DNA from: JACQHM01 sp964535215
GTDB taxonomy: Bacteria > Methylomirabilota > Methylomirabilia > Methylomirabilales > JACQHM01
DNA: 64,000 nucleotides
Assembly: GCA_964535215.1 (NCBI GenBank)
Contig: CAZHST010000009.1
Span: 1 to 64,000 of the forward strand
Direction: 5' to 3'
Shown here: positions 1 to 8,702 of the stretch, one piece after another
Layout: every line of letters begins with the position of its first letter
Position numbering within the stretch: position 1 is the stretch's first letter
The notes under the pieces: model-generated
Databases searched by the model: none
Seen by the model: only the letters and a program-made list of their open reading frames with translations
Told to the model about the DNA's origin: nothing
Position numbers and translations under genes: made by a program

Positions 1-1
1 A

Positions 2-901
2 GGGCCGCTGGCGGTGGGGACCGATGGCGGAGGCTCCATCCGGATCCCTTCCAGCCTCTCGGGGATCTTCGGCCTGAAGCCTTCCTTCGGCCGGGTGCCC
101 ATCTACCCCGCCAGCCTCAACGAGACCCTGACCGTCACCGGGCCCATGAGCCGGACCGTTCGGGATGCCGCCCTGATGCTCTCCGTCATCGCCGGCCCTG
201 ACGAGCGGGACCGCCACTCCCTCCCGGTGAGCGGGGTGGATTATCTCAAGGCCCTGGAGGGGGGGATCAGGGGGCTTCGCGTGGCCTGGAGCCCTGATCT
301 TGGCTATGCGGCCGTTGACCCGGAGGTTCGGGCCATCACGGCGGAGGCCGTCAGGGTTTTTGAAGACCTGGGCTGTCACGTCGAGGAGGCTGATCCGGGC
401 TTTGACGATCCGGAGCCGATCTGGGAGACCCTGGTGGATGCGGCCCTGGGGGCCCGATTGGGAGGGTTCCTCCCTGAATGGCGGGATCGGATTGACCCCC
501 CGCTGGTCAAGATCATTGAGGAGGGGAAGGCCATGAGCGCGTTTCAGCTCATGCAGGCCTCCTTCCAGAGGGTGGCCCTCTGGGATACCGTTCGCCGCTT
601 CTTTGCCCGCTATGATCTCCTCCTCACCCCGACCGTGGCCGTCCCGCCGTTTGCCGTCGGGGTCGAGGCACCGGTAGAGATCGCCGGGCGGAAGGTGACG
701 CGAAGGGCCTGGTTTGCCTTCACCCACCCTTTTAACCTCACAGGACAGCCGGCCGCCTCGGTCCCCTGCGGCTGGACGAGAGAACAGCTTCCCGTTGGCC
801 TCCAGATCGTGGGCCGCCGCTTTGAGGAGGGGACGGTCTTACGGGCCGCTGCAGCCTTCGAGGCCGCCGCCCCTTGGGCAGACCGGCGCCCCCGCTTCTG
901 A
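2..901 (+). CDS. Amidase signature family protein, 5' partial
   Basis: This is the C-terminal 299 residues of an amidase signature enzyme, a hydrolase of carboxamides. The frame is open to the window edge, so the true start lies upstream. The first visible residues carry the family signature GTDGGGSIR, whose Ser (codon 35-37) is the acyl-enzyme nucleophile. The catalytic Lys and cis-Ser (GGSSGG region) would lie before the window. The C-terminal half contains the usual DLLLTPT and GxPAASVPCG segments. It precedes a TRAP transporter closely, which may supply its substrate. The substrate cannot be named, and a GatA role is unlikely without gatB or gatC nearby. Confidence 0.9.
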   Translation, partial: GPLAVGTDGGGSIRIPSSLSGIFGLKPSFGRVPIYPASLNETLTVTGPMSRTVRDAALMLSVIAGPDERDRHSLPVSGVDYLKALEGGIRGLRVAWSPDLGYAAVDPEVRAITAEAVRVFEDLGCHVEEADPGFDDPEPIWETLVDAALGARLGGFLPEWRDRIDPPLVKIIEEGKAMSAFQLMQASFQRVALWDTVRRFFARYDLLLTPTVAVPPFAVGVEAPVEIAGRKVTRRAWFAFTHPFNLTGQPAASVPCGWTREQLPVGLQIVGRRFEEGTVLRAAAAFEAAAPWADRRPRF

Positions 902-933
902 AGGAGAGGCACCAGGAGGTGGAGGGGTTGGAG

Positions 934-1953
934 ATGTGGACTGGGACGAGAGGACGCTCAAGAAGGAGGTCCCTGGCGGTTGGGGCCATCCTGGTGATCC
1001 TCCTGGGGTGTCAAGCTGAGAAAAAGGAGGGGAGGATCATCATCAAGGTCGGCCATGTGCTGGCCCCGACCGAGCCGACGCACCAGGCGGCCCTGAAGTG
1101 GGCCGAGCGGGTGAAGGAGCGGACCAACGGCCGGGTCGAGCTTCAGATCTTTCCCAGCTCGCAGCTCGGCAGCAACCGGGACACCTACGAGCAGGCCCGC
1201 CTTGGGGCCCATGTCATCGGCCACACCGACCCGGGCTACATGTCGGAATTCGTGCCGGACTTTGGTATCCTCAATGGTCCCTTCCTCTTCGACGACTGGA
1301 ACACCGAGGGAAAGAAGCTCGTCAACAGCCCCCTCATGGCCGAGCTGAAGGAGCGGCTCCGCCGGGAGGCGGGCCTCCGGGTCCTGGCCTTTAACTGGTA
1401 CTTTGGCCCCCGCCATTTGATCTCCGACAGGCCGATCCGGAACCCGAAGGAGATGAGGGGGTTGAAGGTCAGGGTCCCCCCCAACCCGATGTGGCAGGAG
1501 ACCATCGCGGCGATGGGCGGGACCCCAACGACGTTGGAGTGGGCCGAGGTCTACACAGGCTTGGGGCAGGGGGTCGTGGATGCCGCCGAGGCCCCCCTTT
1601 CCACCCTGGTAGGCTCCCGCCTCTACGAGGTCAAGAAGGTCATCACCTTGACCGGCCACTTCAACGCCGTGACGGGCATGGTGATTGGCGAGAAGTTCTT
1701 TCAGAGCCTCCCGCCGGATGTCCAAAAGATCCTCGAGGAGGAAGCGATCGCCGCCGGCGAGGTGATGAGCCAGATGACCCTCGCCCTCCAAAAGGAGTAC
1801 CGGAAGAAGCTGGAACAGGAAGGGGTGACGTTCGTCCAGGGGGATGTCCAAGCCTTCAGGAAGGCGACCGAGGTTGTCTACACCAGGTTTCCAAAGTGGA
1901 CACCAGGTCTCTACGCCCGTGTGAAGGAGATCCGCGAGAAAGGGGCGCTGTAG
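934..1953 (+). CDS. dctP: TRAP transporter substrate-binding lipoprotein, DctP family
   Basis: This is a periplasmic solute receptor for a TRAP transporter, which imports organic acids or similar anions with a sodium gradient. The ATG at 934 lies about 12 nt after an AGGAGG-like sequence. It gives a 339-residue protein with an Arg-rich N-terminus, a hydrophobic stretch and a lipobox LLGC, so it is probably a lipoprotein. The mature part has DctP features: KVGHVLAP near the start, the GLKVR segment whose Arg usually binds the ligand carboxylate, and EVYTGLGQGVVDAAE. The fused permease gene follows about 50 bp downstream. The ligand is not deducible. Confidence 0.92.
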   Translation: MWTGTRGRSRRRSLAVGAILVILLGCQAEKKEGRIIIKVGHVLAPTEPTHQAALKWAERVKERTNGRVELQIFPSSQLGSNRDTYEQARLGAHVIGHTDPGYMSEFVPDFGILNGPFLFDDWNTEGKKLVNSPLMAELKERLRREAGLRVLAFNWYFGPRHLISDRPIRNPKEMRGLKVRVPPNPMWQETIAAMGGTPTTLEWAEVYTGLGQGVVDAAEAPLSTLVGSRLYEVKKVITLTGHFNAVTGMVIGEKFFQSLPPDVQKILEEEAIAAGEVMSQMTLALQKEYRKKLEQEGVTFVQGDVQAFRKATEVVYTRFPKWTPGLYARVKEIREKGAL

Positions 1954-2003
1954 GAGCAGGGTCATCCTTGCCCGGAGGATTCCAGGGGGCTGGCGAGACG
2001 AGG

Positions 2004-3869
2004 GTGGAGCTCAAAACGGTCCCACCCATCAAGGTCTTGACCAGGATCAACGGCGCCCTTGAAGGCTTCTTCGAGGCAGCCTCAGGCCTCCTCCTTATCT
2101 CCGAGGTGGTGGTCGTCTCGGCCGGGGTCTTCTGCCGGTACATCCTGGGTCGGCCCCTCTTCTGGTCTGAGGAGCTGGCCCGCCTGCTGCTGGTCTGGCT
2201 CACCTTCTTCGGCGGGATCGTTGCCCTCTACCGGGGGCAACATATTACCGTTGATGTCCTCTACCGCACCCGATCCTCCCGAACGAAGCTCGTCCACGAC
2301 GCCATCGCCCGGTTCGTGACCCTGGCCTTCCTGGTGATCGTCTTTCAAAAGGGGGTGGCTGTGGCCCGGCTCCGCTTCCCGCACCTGTCGCCGGTCACCG
2401 GGATCTCCGAGAGCGTCTTCATCATCCCCCTCTTGATCGGGGCTGGGGTCATGATCCTGTTCACCGTCGAACGGCTCCTCCACCTTCCGCGGCGGGAGGC
2501 CGGATGGGTCTGTCTAGCCCTGGTGGGCCTTGGAGGCCTCTCCATCCTTGTCCATCCCTTCATGGGCCCCCTCCTTCTCCGGGTGAACCCTCTCCTGTTC
2601 ATGTTAGCCGGCTTCCTGATCCTCCTGGCCCTGAACACCCCCGTCGCCTTCGCCTTGGGGATGACGTCCCTTGCCTACCTGTTGCTGGAAGGGACCATCC
2701 CGCTGGGAATCATGGTCCAGCGGATGGTCCGGGGCGTTGATTCCTTCGTCATCCTGGCCGTCCCTCTTTTCATCCTGGCCGGTGCCCTGATGGAGATGGG
2801 GGGCATCTCGGCCCGCCTGGTGGAGCTGGCGACGGCCCTGGTCGGATCCATCCGGGGGGGGCTCGGGATGGTCGTGGTGGTGAGCGAGATCCTGTTCTCG
2901 GGGATCTCCGGTTCGACGGCGGCGGACACGGCGGCGATGGGGTCCCTCCTGATCCCGGCCATGAAGAAAGAGGGCTACAGCAAGGAAGAAGCCGCCTCCA
3001 TTGTCAGCGCCTCCGCCGCCATGGGCATCCTGGTCCCTCCCTGCATCCACATGGTCGTCCTCGGGACCATCGTGAACGTCTCGGTGGCCGCCCTTTTCCT
3101 GGGCGGTTTCCTCCCTGCCTTCCTCCTGGCGGCCTCCGTCGGGGTCTTGATCTCCGTCAAGGCGAGACGGTACGGCTGGCCTACGACGGCCCGGTCCTCT
3201 TTAAGAAGATTGGGGAGGGCTCTTCTCCGGGCCGTGATCCCCCTCATGACGCCGGTGATCATCTTCGGGGGGATCTACAGCGGCGCCGTGACCGTCACCG
3301 AGTCCGCCGTCCTGGCCGTCCTCTACGCCCTGGCCGTCGGCCTGTTCCTGTATCGGGAGATGACCCTTCGGGAGGTGGCCAGGGTCTTCACGGAAAGTGC
3401 CAGCGTCACCGGCCTCTCCCTCTGGCTGGTTGTCACGGCAACGGTCTTCTCGTGGATCATGGTCTACAACCGGGTGCCGGATCTGATCGCGAAGACCCTG
3501 GGGGGTGTCTCGACAGGGACCTGGTTCTTCCTCCTGATGACGATCCTGACCTACCTCGTCTTCGGCGGTCTCCTGGAAGGCCTCCCGGCCCTCTTGATCA
3601 TCGCCCCGGTCTACTACCCGGTCGCTTTGGAACTCGGCATCCACCCAGTCCACTTCGGGATCGTTTCCATTGCCGCATTAGGCCTTGGGTTCTTCATGCC
3701 GCCGGTGGGCTTGGGGCTCTTTCTGGCGTGTGGCATCGCCAGGGCCAACATGGCTGACACGGCCCGAGTCTTCTGGCCGTACATCCTGATCCTGACGGCC
3801 ACCCTGTTCCTGATTGCCCTCTTTCCGCCCATCAGCCTCCTCGTCCCCAGCCTGTTTGGCTACCGCTGA
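2004..3869 (+). CDS. TRAP transporter fused permease, DctQM
   Basis: This inner-membrane permease combines the small (DctQ, about residues 1-165) and large (DctM, about 170-621) TRAP subunits in one chain of 621 residues. The DctQ part has four membrane segments and the WSEELARLLLVWLTF motif typical of that subunit. The DctM part has many membrane helices and the GxSGSTAADTAAMG region at the sodium and substrate site. The GTG at 2004 was chosen because an open frame runs further upstream over dctP but shows no transporter sequence there. It pairs with the receptor immediately upstream. DctQ-DctM fusions are known in the TRAP family. Confidence 0.9.
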   Translation: MELKTVPPIKVLTRINGALEGFFEAASGLLLISEVVVVSAGVFCRYILGRPLFWSEELARLLLVWLTFFGGIVALYRGQHITVDVLYRTRSSRTKLVHDAIARFVTLAFLVIVFQKGVAVARLRFPHLSPVTGISESVFIIPLLIGAGVMILFTVERLLHLPRREAGWVCLALVGLGGLSILVHPFMGPLLLRVNPLLFMLAGFLILLALNTPVAFALGMTSLAYLLLEGTIPLGIMVQRMVRGVDSFVILAVPLFILAGALMEMGGISARLVELATALVGSIRGGLGMVVVVSEILFSGISGSTAADTAAMGSLLIPAMKKEGYSKEEAASIVSASAAMGILVPPCIHMVVLGTIVNVSVAALFLGGFLPAFLLAASVGVLISVKARRYGWPTTARSSLRRLGRALLRAVIPLMTPVIIFGGIYSGAVTVTESAVLAVLYALAVGLFLYREMTLREVARVFTESASVTGLSLWLVVTATVFSWIMVYNRVPDLIAKTLGGVSTGTWFFLLMTILTYLVFGGLLEGLPALLIIAPVYYPVALELGIHPVHFGIVSIAALGLGFFMPPVGLGLFLACGIARANMADTARVFWPYILILTATLFLIALFPPISLLVPSLFGYR

Positions 3870-3981
3870 ACGGTCGCTTCACGGCATGGGTCTTGACGGG
3901 GGGATCGTTGGGGATGGCCGGTGACGCCTGGTTGCGTCGCTGGGGAGAGAACTGACCTCGGTGAAAGGAGTGTGATCCATC

Positions 3982-4752
3982 ATGACCGATCCAGTTGCCA
4001 TGTTTCGTCTGGATGGAAAGGTGAGCCTGGTGACAGGCGGCGGGGGAGGTCTGGGACGGGCCGTCGCCATCGGGCTGGCAGGGGCCGGCTCGAAGGTGGC
4101 CGTGGCCGACCTTGACCTCGCCCGGGCTAGGGAAACGGTTGAGGCCTTTCCGGAGAGGGGTGAGAAAGGGATCGCCCTGGGTGTGGACATCACCTCCCGT
4201 CGGGAGGTGGAGGCGATGGTCCAAAAGGTGACGGAGGACCTGGGCCCCATTGATGTGCTGGTGAATGCCGCCGGGATCACCAGGCGCCTCCCCGCCGAGG
4301 AGTTCCCCGAGGAGGCCTTTGATCAGATCATCGCCGTGAACCTGAAAGGGTTCTTCCTCTGCTGCCAGATTGTGGGACGCCAGATGATCGCCCGGAGGCG
4401 GGGGAAGATCATCAACTTCGCCTCCATCGCCGGGCAGATCGGGCTCCCAGGGACCATCGCCTACTGTTGCAGCAAAGGAGGGGTTGTCATGCTGACCCGG
4501 GGCCTGGCCGTCGAGTGGGCGAAGTACAACATCCAGGTCAACGCCGTTGCCCCCACCTGGTTCGAGACCCCGATGGGGGTCCTCATCAGCCGGGAGCCCG
4601 AGTATGAGAAGGCGGCCATGCAACGGGTGCCCATGGGCCGTCGGGGAAAACCGGAGGAGCTGGTCGGCTCTGTGCTATACTTGGCCTCGGATGCCTCCAG
4701 TATGGTGACCGGCCACATCCTGGCCGTGGACGGCGGTGTCCTGGCCTCATAA
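3982..4752 (+). CDS. Short-chain dehydrogenase/reductase (SDR)
   Basis: This is a classical SDR of 256 residues that oxidises or reduces an alcohol or carbonyl with NAD(P). The nucleotide-binding TGxxxGxG motif is at residues 18-25, the NAAG motif lies near 92, and the catalytic Ser148, Tyr161 and Lys165 (YCCSK) are all present. The C-terminal DGG motif is complete. A GGAG ribosome site sits before the ATG. The pattern resembles sugar-acid and gluconate dehydrogenases (KduD or Gno-like) but the substrate is not fixed by sequence alone. It follows the TRAP permease by 112 bp and could act on the imported acid. Confidence 0.9.
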   Translation: MTDPVAMFRLDGKVSLVTGGGGGLGRAVAIGLAGAGSKVAVADLDLARARETVEAFPERGEKGIALGVDITSRREVEAMVQKVTEDLGPIDVLVNAAGITRRLPAEEFPEEAFDQIIAVNLKGFFLCCQIVGRQMIARRRGKIINFASIAGQIGLPGTIAYCCSKGGVVMLTRGLAVEWAKYNIQVNAVAPTWFETPMGVLISREPEYEKAAMQRVPMGRRGKPEELVGSVLYLASDASSMVTGHILAVDGGVLAS

Positions 4753-4865
4753 GGGGGATGCACCAGGGGGAAAAGGAACCCCGGGCAAAGGGCGACGTCC
4801 AGCGGGTGGAGTTCCGGGAGGCGGGATTGGTGGAGAGCAGGTAGGTGGTCAGAGGAGGGAACCCT

Positions 4866-5393
4866 ATGAATTCGATGAGGAAGCAACTCAGCATCATGGC
4901 GATCCTCTCAACCCTCATGGTCCTGGCCGGCTCCGCCATGGGCCAGCAGGGGCCATCCGTCGCCCAACAGTTCATCGGGACCTGGAAGCTTGTCCTGTGG
5001 GAATCGCGGCGGTCGAATGGCGAGGTAATTGAACCCCGCCTGGGACGAAAGGCCATTGGGTGGATTATGTACGATGCGAATGGGCGGATGTGCGTGCAGA
5101 TTATGCGCCCCGACCGTCCGAGGTTTTCCTCCAGTGATATCTGGGGAGGAACCCCTAAGGAGAAAAAGGCCGCCTACGAAGGGTATGTGGCCTACTGCGG
5201 GACCTACGAGGTCAACGAGGAGGAGGGGACCGTCATCCACCATGTGGAGCTCAGTCTCTTCCCCAACTGGATCGGGACGGCTCAGAAACGGTTCTTCGAG
5301 CTCTCCGGCGACCGGTTGACGTTGAGGACGCCGCCTCTCCTGGTGGCCGGTGACCAGGTGACTTCACGCCTGACCTGGGAGCGCCTCCGGTGA
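4866..5393 (+). CDS. Secreted lipocalin-like domain protein
   Basis: This 175-residue protein has an N-terminal signal peptide (hydrophobic residues about 8-22 ending AMGQQ) and a lipocalin-like domain. That domain is recognised from the FIGTWKL opening, GWIMYDANGRMCVQIMRP, YCGTYEVNEEEGTVIHHVE and the terminal LTWERL. Such domains (Lipocalin_5 type) form small beta-barrels and often follow oxidoreductases, but no reaction is known. The ATG at 4866 has an AGGAGGGA ribosome site. It is exported to the periplasm by prediction. Confidence 0.8.
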   Translation: MNSMRKQLSIMAILSTLMVLAGSAMGQQGPSVAQQFIGTWKLVLWESRRSNGEVIEPRLGRKAIGWIMYDANGRMCVQIMRPDRPRFSSSDIWGGTPKEKKAAYEGYVAYCGTYEVNEEEGTVIHHVELSLFPNWIGTAQKRFFELSGDRLTLRTPPLLVAGDQVTSRLTWERLR

Positions 5394-5534
5394 AGGGGGG
5401 CATGGAGATCGCTGGCCGGCGGCAACCACCGCTTCGGGTACAAGACGGGGGATGCGGTCCTGGTCTTCGCCCTTCCCTTCAGAGGGGGTGCTGGCTCACC
5501 TGGTAAGGAGGAGTAAAAGGGGAGGCGTGGGACG

Positions 5535-7865
5535 ATGGCTCTTGTCAAGCTGGTTGGGGAACCGATCAAACGGCGGGAGGATCCGAGGCTCATCACAGGG
5601 GGAGCCACGTACGTGGACGATGTCCGTCTGCCGGACATGCTGTATCTCGCCATCGTGCGAAGCCCGTATGCCCATGCGAGGATCAGGGGCATTGACTTCA
5701 GGGCCGCTACGGCCCATCCGACCGTTGTCCGGGTCCTGACCGGGGAGGAGGTGGCGGCCCGGATCAGACCCCTGCCGGTCCTGGGGATGAAAGGCCTAAA
5801 GATCCCCAAGCGGTACCCCTTGGCTGTCGGGAAGGTCCGCTATATGGGCGAGGCCGTGGCCGCTGTCGTGGCCACGGATCGCTACGCGGCCCGCGACGCG
5901 GCGGATCTCATCGAGGTGGACTACGAGCCTCTCCCTGGGGTCGTGGACGTGGAAAAGGCCGCGGGGGAAGGGGCCCCTCTCCTCCATGAGGAGTTGGGGG
6001 ACAACATCGCCTACGTCATGAAGCAGGAAGGCGGGGAGGTGGACAGGGCCTTCCAGCAGGCGGCTGTCACCGTTTCCCAACGGCTGATCCAGCAGCGCCT
6101 GGCCCCCTCGGCGATGGAACCCCGGGGCGTCGTGGCCCACTACGAAAAGGGCCGTGGGACCTTGACCGTCTGGGCCTCCACCCAGTTCCCCCATTTCCTC
6201 CGGACCTATCTGGCAGACATCTTGAACCTGCCCGAGCACCGGGTCCGGGTCATCGCCCCGGAAGTGGGCGGCGGCTTCGGGAGCAAGATGGATGTCTACC
6301 CCGATGAGGTGCTGGCGGCCTTTCTGTCCCTCGACCTGGGTCGGCCGGTCAAGTGGATCGAGGAGCGGCGGGAGAACCTGATGGCTACGACCCACGGCCG
6401 GGCCAGGGTTGACACGGTGGAGTTGGCGGCCGACCAGGACGGGAGGGTGCAGGCGATCAAGATCCACGTCCTGGCCGACATGGGGGCTTATCTCCAGCTC
6501 CTGACGGCCCTGATCCCTCCGAGCACGGCCACGATGGCCGTCGGCCCTTATCAGATCCCCAATGCCCGGGTGGAGATTGTTGGCGTCTTCACCAACACGA
6601 CCCCGACCAGCGCCTACCGGGGGGCAGGGCGACCGGAGGCCACGTATCTCTTGGAGCGGGCCATGGACATCCTCGCCCACAAGCTCAACCTCGATCCGGC
6701 TGAGGTCCGCCGCCGGAACTTCATCCCCCCTGACGCCTTCCCCTATACCACCCCGACCGGGGCCGTGTACGACAGCGGCAACTACCAATCCGCCCTGGAG
6801 AAGGCCTTGGAGCTGGTGAACTATCAGGCGTTACGAGACGAGCAGAAACGGCGGAGGGCGGAAGGGAGGCTCCTCGGGATCGGCCTTTCCTCCTACGTGG
6901 AGATCTGCGGGATGGGGCCTTCTTCCGCCATGCCCTTTGCAGCCTGGGAGAGCAGCACGGTCCGCGTCGAGCCTTCCGGCAAGATCACCATCTTGACCGG
7001 CGCCTCGCCCCATGGCCAGGGGCAGGAGACCTCCTTCGCCCAACTGGCCGCCGAGGAGTTGGGGGTTCCTCTCGACGATGTGGTGGTCCTCCACGGGGAC
7101 ACGGCCCAGGTCCCCTACGGGGTCGGGACCTTCGGCAGCCGGGCCACGGTTGTCGGAGGGACCGCGCTGCTTTTGGCCCTCGGATCGGTCAAGGAGAAGG
7201 CGAAACGGATCGCCGCCCACCTCTTGGAGGCTTCGGTCGAGGATGTGGTCTATGAAGGGGGGAAGCTCTATGTCAAGGGCACGCCGGCCAAGGCCCTGAC
7301 CCTTCAGGAGGTGGCGAAGGTGGCCTACCGGGCGGCCAAGCTCCCGAAGGGGATCGAGCCCGGCCTGGAGGCGACCCGTCGCTTCGAGCCGCCGAATTTC
7401 ACGTATCCTTTCGGGACCCATGTCGCCGTGGTGGAGGTGGATCCCGAGACCGGGGAGGTCCGGCTTGTCCGCTATGTGGCCGTGGACGACTGCGGGAAGG
7501 TCATTAATCCGATGCTCGTGGATGGGCAGGTGCACGGGGGGATCGCCCAGGGCGTTGCGCAGGCCCTGTGGGAGGAGGTCGTCTACGATAAGAACGGCCA
7601 GCTCTTGACGGGGAGCCTGATGGACTACGTCCTCCCCAAAGCGGACAATCTTCCTTCCTTCGAGACGGCCCGGACCGAGACGCCTTCCCCAGAAAATCCG
7701 TTAGGGGTTAAGGGGATCGGCGAGGCGGGGACGATCGGGGCCACCCCGGCCGTGGTGAACGCGGTGGTGGATGCCCTCTCGCCCCTGGGGGTCACCCATC
7801 TGGATATGCCGCTGAAACCTGAGAAGATCTGGCGTCTCCTTCAGGCCCGTCAGCCTGGCCGTTAG
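5535..7865 (+). CDS. Molybdenum hydroxylase large subunit, CoxL form II type
   Basis: This 776-residue catalytic subunit belongs to the xanthine dehydrogenase/CO dehydrogenase family, which binds molybdopterin cytosine dinucleotide and hydroxylates a substrate. It begins GEPIKRREDPRLITG and carries the VAPEVGGGFGSK-like motif (here IAPEVGGGFGSK), AYRGAGR at residues 360-366 and the C-terminal GVKGIGEAGTIG. AYRGAGR is the signature of form II CoxL; true CO dehydrogenases (form I) have AYRCSFR. So aerobic CO oxidation should not be assumed. No FAD (CoxM) or 2Fe-2S (CoxS) subunit gene lies within the window, which makes it an orphan here. Confidence 0.92.
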   Translation: MALVKLVGEPIKRREDPRLITGGATYVDDVRLPDMLYLAIVRSPYAHARIRGIDFRAATAHPTVVRVLTGEEVAARIRPLPVLGMKGLKIPKRYPLAVGKVRYMGEAVAAVVATDRYAARDAADLIEVDYEPLPGVVDVEKAAGEGAPLLHEELGDNIAYVMKQEGGEVDRAFQQAAVTVSQRLIQQRLAPSAMEPRGVVAHYEKGRGTLTVWASTQFPHFLRTYLADILNLPEHRVRVIAPEVGGGFGSKMDVYPDEVLAAFLSLDLGRPVKWIEERRENLMATTHGRARVDTVELAADQDGRVQAIKIHVLADMGAYLQLLTALIPPSTATMAVGPYQIPNARVEIVGVFTNTTPTSAYRGAGRPEATYLLERAMDILAHKLNLDPAEVRRRNFIPPDAFPYTTPTGAVYDSGNYQSALEKALELVNYQALRDEQKRRRAEGRLLGIGLSSYVEICGMGPSSAMPFAAWESSTVRVEPSGKITILTGASPHGQGQETSFAQLAAEELGVPLDDVVVLHGDTAQVPYGVGTFGSRATVVGGTALLLALGSVKEKAKRIAAHLLEASVEDVVYEGGKLYVKGTPAKALTLQEVAKVAYRAAKLPKGIEPGLEATRRFEPPNFTYPFGTHVAVVEVDPETGEVRLVRYVAVDDCGKVINPMLVDGQVHGGIAQGVAQALWEEVVYDKNGQLLTGSLMDYVLPKADNLPSFETARTETPSPENPLGVKGIGEAGTIGATPAVVNAVVDALSPLGVTHLDMPLKPEKIWRLLQARQPGR

Positions 7866-7910
7866 GGGATACGTATTCGGCGGCGATGTTGGCCCCCGTC
7901 GGTCAGCCAT

Positions 7911-8522
7911 TTAGGGAGAGGGATCGGTTCGTGGGGGGGACCGCCGATGGTAGAGCCCCAGAAAATCCTCGGTGGTGAAGAGGGCCGAGAACGGGTACCC
8001 TCTCTCCTCGATGGCCTGCCGTCCCCCTTCCTGCCGGTCCACCAGCACCAGGACCTGCTCGATCTGGAACTTTGCCTGGCTGGCCCCCTCAATCGCCTTT
8101 AAGGTAGAGTCCCCCGTCGTCACCACGTCCTCAACGATCACGACCCGGGCCCCCGGCCGCTCGAACCCTTCGACCCACCTCTGCATCCCGTGCTTCTTGG
8201 GCTCCTTTCTGACGGCGAAGGCGAAGATGGGGTGGCCTTCAAGGTAGCTCTGGTACGCCACCGCATCGGCGATCGGGACCGCGCCGAGCACCAGGCCCCC
8301 CACGGCGTCAATCCGGATGCCCCGCTCCCCCTCCAGGGCGCGGATCCTCTGGAAGAACAGCTCACCGACCAGGCACAGGCCTTCAGGGATGGCAAGGGTC
8401 TTCTTGCAGTCGAGGTAGTAGGGACTGGTCCGTCCAGAGGAGAGGGTGAAGGGGGCATCAGGGCTGTACCTGAACGAGTGCTCGAACAGGAGTTCCAGAA
8501 GCCGGTGTTTCATCCGTTCCAT
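7911..8522 (-). CDS. pyrE: Orotate phosphoribosyltransferase
   Basis: PyrE joins orotate to PRPP to give OMP in pyrimidine synthesis. The 203-residue protein has the PRPP-binding motif VVIVEDVVTTGDST, the loop FAVRKEPKKHG with its catalytic Lys, and an N-terminal FTLSSGRTSPYYLDCKK segment that fits family members. It converges with the CoxL gene and diverges from the quinone reductase gene. The ATG at 8522 follows a GGGGAG site; a second ATG four codons in is possible. The Pro-rich C-terminal tail (SPPRTDPSP) is not part of the conserved fold. Confidence 0.95.
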   Translation of the reverse strand: MERMKHRLLELLFEHSFRYSPDAPFTLSSGRTSPYYLDCKKTLAIPEGLCLVGELFFQRIRALEGERGIRIDAVGGLVLGAVPIADAVAYQSYLEGHPIFAFAVRKEPKKHGMQRWVEGFERPGARVVIVEDVVTTGDSTLKAIEGASQAKFQIEQVLVLVDRQEGGRQAIEERGYPFSALFTTEDFLGLYHRRSPPRTDPSP

Positions 8523-8590
8523 CTCGCTCCCCGATGACGAAGGTCAAGATCCTCACTCCCCACCGCTGTCTCCCCCCTCAGTTTTCTGGC

Positions 8591-8619
8591 TTGATTCTAT
8601 CATACGGTTGTCTTAGAAT
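8591..8619 (+). promoter_or_regulatory. Sigma70-like promoter for the quinone reductase gene
   Basis: A TTGATT box at 8591-8596 is followed by a 17-nt spacer and TAGAAT at 8614-8619 (5 of 6 to the -10 consensus). The predicted transcript would begin near 8626 and lead into the ATG at 8703. Confidence 0.55.
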
Positions 8620-8620
8620 C
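8594..8620. promoter_or_regulatory. Inverted repeat GATTCTA-N13-TAGAATC between divergent genes
   Basis: The two 7-bp arms are perfect inverted copies (8594-8600 and 8614-8620). Each arm contains a -10-like TAGAAT, one per strand, so the element may be a pair of divergent -10 boxes for pyrE and the quinone reductase, an operator, or both. Confidence 0.5.
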
Positions 8621-8702
8621 ACATCACCTGATGGGGACGTATGCACCAGAGCGTGGACGAGTTCTCGGTTGGTCATCCCTTGACGATCCAGGAGGAGGAA
8701 CG

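Noticed and set aside
5394..5519. Continuation of the lipocalin-like protein past its TGA as another selenocysteine case
   Set aside because: The domain is already complete at LTWERL, the following residues show no family similarity and no suitable hairpin is seen.
5535..7865. Assigning aerobic CO dehydrogenase (CoxL form I)
   Set aside because: The active-site loop is AYRGAGR, not AYRCSFR, and CoxM and CoxS are absent.
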